Assembly (NCBI GenBank): GCA_934294885.1
Contig: CAKRAK010000006.1
Coordinates: 33,031-97,030, forward strand
Length of the DNA: 64,000 nt
Origin: an uncultured Lachnospiraceae bacterium
GTDB lineage: Bacteria > Bacillota > Clostridia > Lachnospirales > Lachnospiraceae
Reading direction: 5' to 3'
Shown here: positions 62,472 to 64,000 of the stretch, piece by piece
How positions within the stretch are numbered: the first letter of the stretch is position 1
How the letters are laid out: every line of letters begins with the position of its first letter
The notes under the pieces: generated by a model
Told to the model about the DNA's origin: nothing
Database searches by the model: none
Seen by the model: only the letters and a program-made list of their open reading frames with translations
Position numbers and translations under genes: made by a program

Positions 62472-63530
62472 TCATTTTTCCTTCATCTTCTGCATTAAGT
62501 CATTTCTTAAGGTAAGAAATGTCTTTTCATCTAACGGATAATCCAATAATTTTAACATTACGTTGTCAAACTGGTTACTTTCCCATTTCCTGTATGGATT
62601 AACCTTATAATCCGGGCATAATTCATTTATGGTCTGCTGCATCTGTAAAAAGCAGGTATAGGAACGTTCGGGAAACTCATGGAACACTTCCCATAACATA
62701 TACACGTAGTATTTTTCTAAGAACATCCATTCAATGGCATCGTGATTGGTGCGCTCCTCCAAGGTTGTTGGCTGCTCAACAAATAATCCTCTGTTTTTAC
62801 ATTCTAACAAAAAGCCCACTGCTATATCCATTTTGTCAAATTGATATTCCTGATTCTTTCGCTGTACAGTACCTTCAGGATTCACAAAGTAATGATATAA
62901 TTCATCATCCATCCGATAATAGGATTTTGCATAAATAAATGCCAGATAACAAAAGAAAATATCTTCGTATCGGATTTGCTCCGGACAAAAAATGTCATTA
63001 TCCGTTAAGAAGGATTTCTTAAATACTTTATTCCAAAGGGCAGTAAGTCCGATTTGTGTTCCGATAAAATCAGCTTTTGTTTTCCCATCTGTTAAATCAT
63101 AGAATCCCGGTTTTCCCAGCTTCTTAACGGAAGAAGCGAATTGTTCATTTTTTGCCAGATCCCATCGACATTCTACAAAATCACAATCATAGTTTTCAAT
63201 TGCTGTGACCATTTTTTCAAACATATGAATGTCTACCCAGTCATCGGAGTCTACATAACCAATGTAAGGAGCGGAAGCGTATTCCAACGCAACATTTCTT
63301 GCGGTTCCCTGACGTCTGTTTTCCTCAAAATTAATAACAATAATATTCTCAGGGTATTCGGCTTCCAGTTCTGTAAGTTTTTTTAGGGTGTGGTCGGTAG
63401 ATGCATCGTTAACAAAAATGAATTCCATCCGTTCAAACCCCAATGTTTGATTCTTTAAGCTGTTAAAACAACGGTCTAAATATTGTTCTACATTATAACA
63501 GGGAATAATAATACTGATTATTTTATCCAT
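62472..63530 (-). CDS. Family 2 glycosyltransferase
   Basis: A 352-residue GT-A enzyme. It shows the usual start (ISIIIPCYNVEQYLDRCFNS), FVNDASTDHT, ARNVALEYA and the metal-binding DSDD in YVDSDDW. It has no clear membrane helix. The start at 63530 is chosen for AGGAGG upstream; a longer frame from 63560 is rejected. It probably adds a sugar to a surface glycan and may belong to the same decoration region, though it is on the other strand. Confidence 0.9.
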   Translation of the reverse strand: MDKIISIIIPCYNVEQYLDRCFNSLKNQTLGFERMEFIFVNDASTDHTLKKLTELEAEYPENIIVINFEENRRQGTARNVALEYASAPYIGYVDSDDWVDIHMFEKMVTAIENYDCDFVECRWDLAKNEQFASSVKKLGKPGFYDLTDGKTKADFIGTQIGLTALWNKVFKKSFLTDNDIFCPEQIRYEDIFFCYLAFIYAKSYYRMDDELYHYFVNPEGTVQRKNQEYQFDKMDIAVGFLLECKNRGLFVEQPTTLEERTNHDAIEWMFLEKYYVYMLWEVFHEFPERSYTCFLQMQQTINELCPDYKVNPYRKWESNQFDNVMLKLLDYPLDEKTFLTLRNDLMQKMKEK

Positions 63531-63667
63531 AAGCTCCTCCTGGGTTGAATTGGTGTACAAACGATTATGGTAATTGTATCATAGAAGTATATAATTGGAT
63601 AGCATAAAGGTGCGGATGTTACTGTCAAGTAATCGTTGGCATGGTTTCTACCCGGACGCTTTTTTAT

Positions 63668-63790
63668 GCAGTTATGGTTCCTTTCAAGGACCGTTCCCAC
63701 TGTCTGCTTCTCGCAGCGGTACTAAATTCGTGCTTCGCACTTATTAAGTACCGACGGAAGCAGATGTCCTTATAAGGAACCATCATCTGC
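63668..63790 (-). ncRNA. Long structured element B (relative of element A)
   Basis: Nested stems: GCAG/CTGC, ATGGTTCC (63674-63681) with GGAACCAT (63776-63783), TCTGCTTC with GAAGCAGA, and the core, which on the minus strand reads GGTACTTAATAAGTGC, then GAAGCAC, then GAATTTAGTACCGCTGC. The CTTAA ... TTTAGTACCGCT core is shared with element A. It lies upstream of the glycosyltransferase gene. Confidence 0.6.
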
Positions 63791-64000
63791 TTTCGAAAGC
63801 TGTCTTTTCACATAATCATCCTCTTATTTTTATTTTCCGGATAGATACTCCCAAGTCTGATGCTCTGGCTTGTCATTCCTGTTGTCTTGTTCATTTGAAA
63901 AGGGTAACTACGTCTTTTTTTAGCTTGCATTTCCCTATGCAATATGTTACATTCAGTTCAAAGCAGATTTTATCATTTGCAGACGAACGTATTCGTTTTA
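63791..64000. other. Terminal stretch without a convincing gene
   Basis: No known protein is seen. A 40-codon minus-strand frame (63930-63808) with AGGGAA upstream is the only candidate and matches nothing I recognise. The stretch could be the flank of a gene beyond the window edge. Confidence 0.4.

Noticed and set aside
63808..63930. Forty-codon minus-strand frame near the right edge
   Set aside because: It has a weak ribosome site but no recognisable protein feature, and it lies at the window edge where context is missing.
1..64000. tRNA and rRNA genes, insertion sequences, phage genes
   Set aside because: None was found on reading both strands; no transposase, integrase or terminal repeats of an insertion sequence are visible.

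Overview
The window looks like a chromosomal piece of a motile, anaerobic, low-GC Firmicute, most likely a Lachnospiraceae member close to Roseburia, Agathobacter or Butyrivibrio. The reasons are pyruvate formate-lyase with a clostridial ferredoxin, flagellin with FliD/FliS, a Tad/Flp pilus locus with Lachnospiraceae-type accessory proteins, strong AGGAGG ribosome sites, and overall AT-rich DNA. The assignment comes from reading protein features, not from a database search.

Layout. 1-9.1 kb: housekeeping and envelope genes (a partial D,D-carboxypeptidase, trmB, a membrane chemotaxis receptor, an isolated HisA of the type best known from yeast and plants, a YfhO membrane protein and a hybrid histidine kinase). 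9.2-18.3 kb: a Tad pilus operon (prepilin peptidase, TadZ-like ATPase, TadA ATPase, TadB, an enlarged TadC, Flp pilin, three pseudopilin-like proteins and an FHA protein). 18.3-23.3 kb: a flavodoxin-SCP2 fusion, dnaX-ybaB-recR and a phosphofructokinase. 23.4-26.4 kb: two unassigned genes. 26.5-30.4 kb, minus strand: ferredoxin, pflA and a pyruvate formate-lyase whose glycyl-radical domain is a separate 79-residue gene, with a third small gene between. 30.5-35.4 kb: a four-gene unit with a MoxR AAA+ ATPase and a VWA/metallopeptidase-like protein flanked by two related leucine-rich-repeat proteins. 35.4-41.5 kb: flaG, fliD, fliS, a FlgN/FliT-like chaperone and two near-identical flagellins, each with a sigma28-type promoter and hairpins that resemble CsrA sites. 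41.6-48.2 kb: two Maf-type flagellin glycosyltransferases around neuB-neuC-neuA, which make and activate a nonulosonic (sialic, legionaminic or related) acid. 48.2-62.3 kb: a plus-strand run of 17 genes with five FabH-like ketosynthases, five small acyl carrier proteins, two short-chain reductases, an adenylating enzyme, two GNAT-like proteins, a formyltransferase and a polysaccharide deacetylase. A minus-strand glycosyltransferase closes the window.

How they fit together. The right third reads as a flagellum decoration island: flagellins, Maf transferases, a nonulosonic acid supply, and then a carrier-protein-based acyl assembly line that could build an unusual acyl, aminoacyl or formyl decoration for the sugar. 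One ketosynthase has lost its catalytic Cys and His, another has lost its His and carries a dead reductase domain, and the carriers and synthases fall into two visible subfamilies. A sigma28-like promoter, CsrA-like GGA motifs and a hairpin terminator lie in front of this cluster, which hints at control together with the flagellum. The split pyruvate formate-lyase and a pair of long structured repeats (35.4 kb and 63.7 kb) are the other main points of interest.
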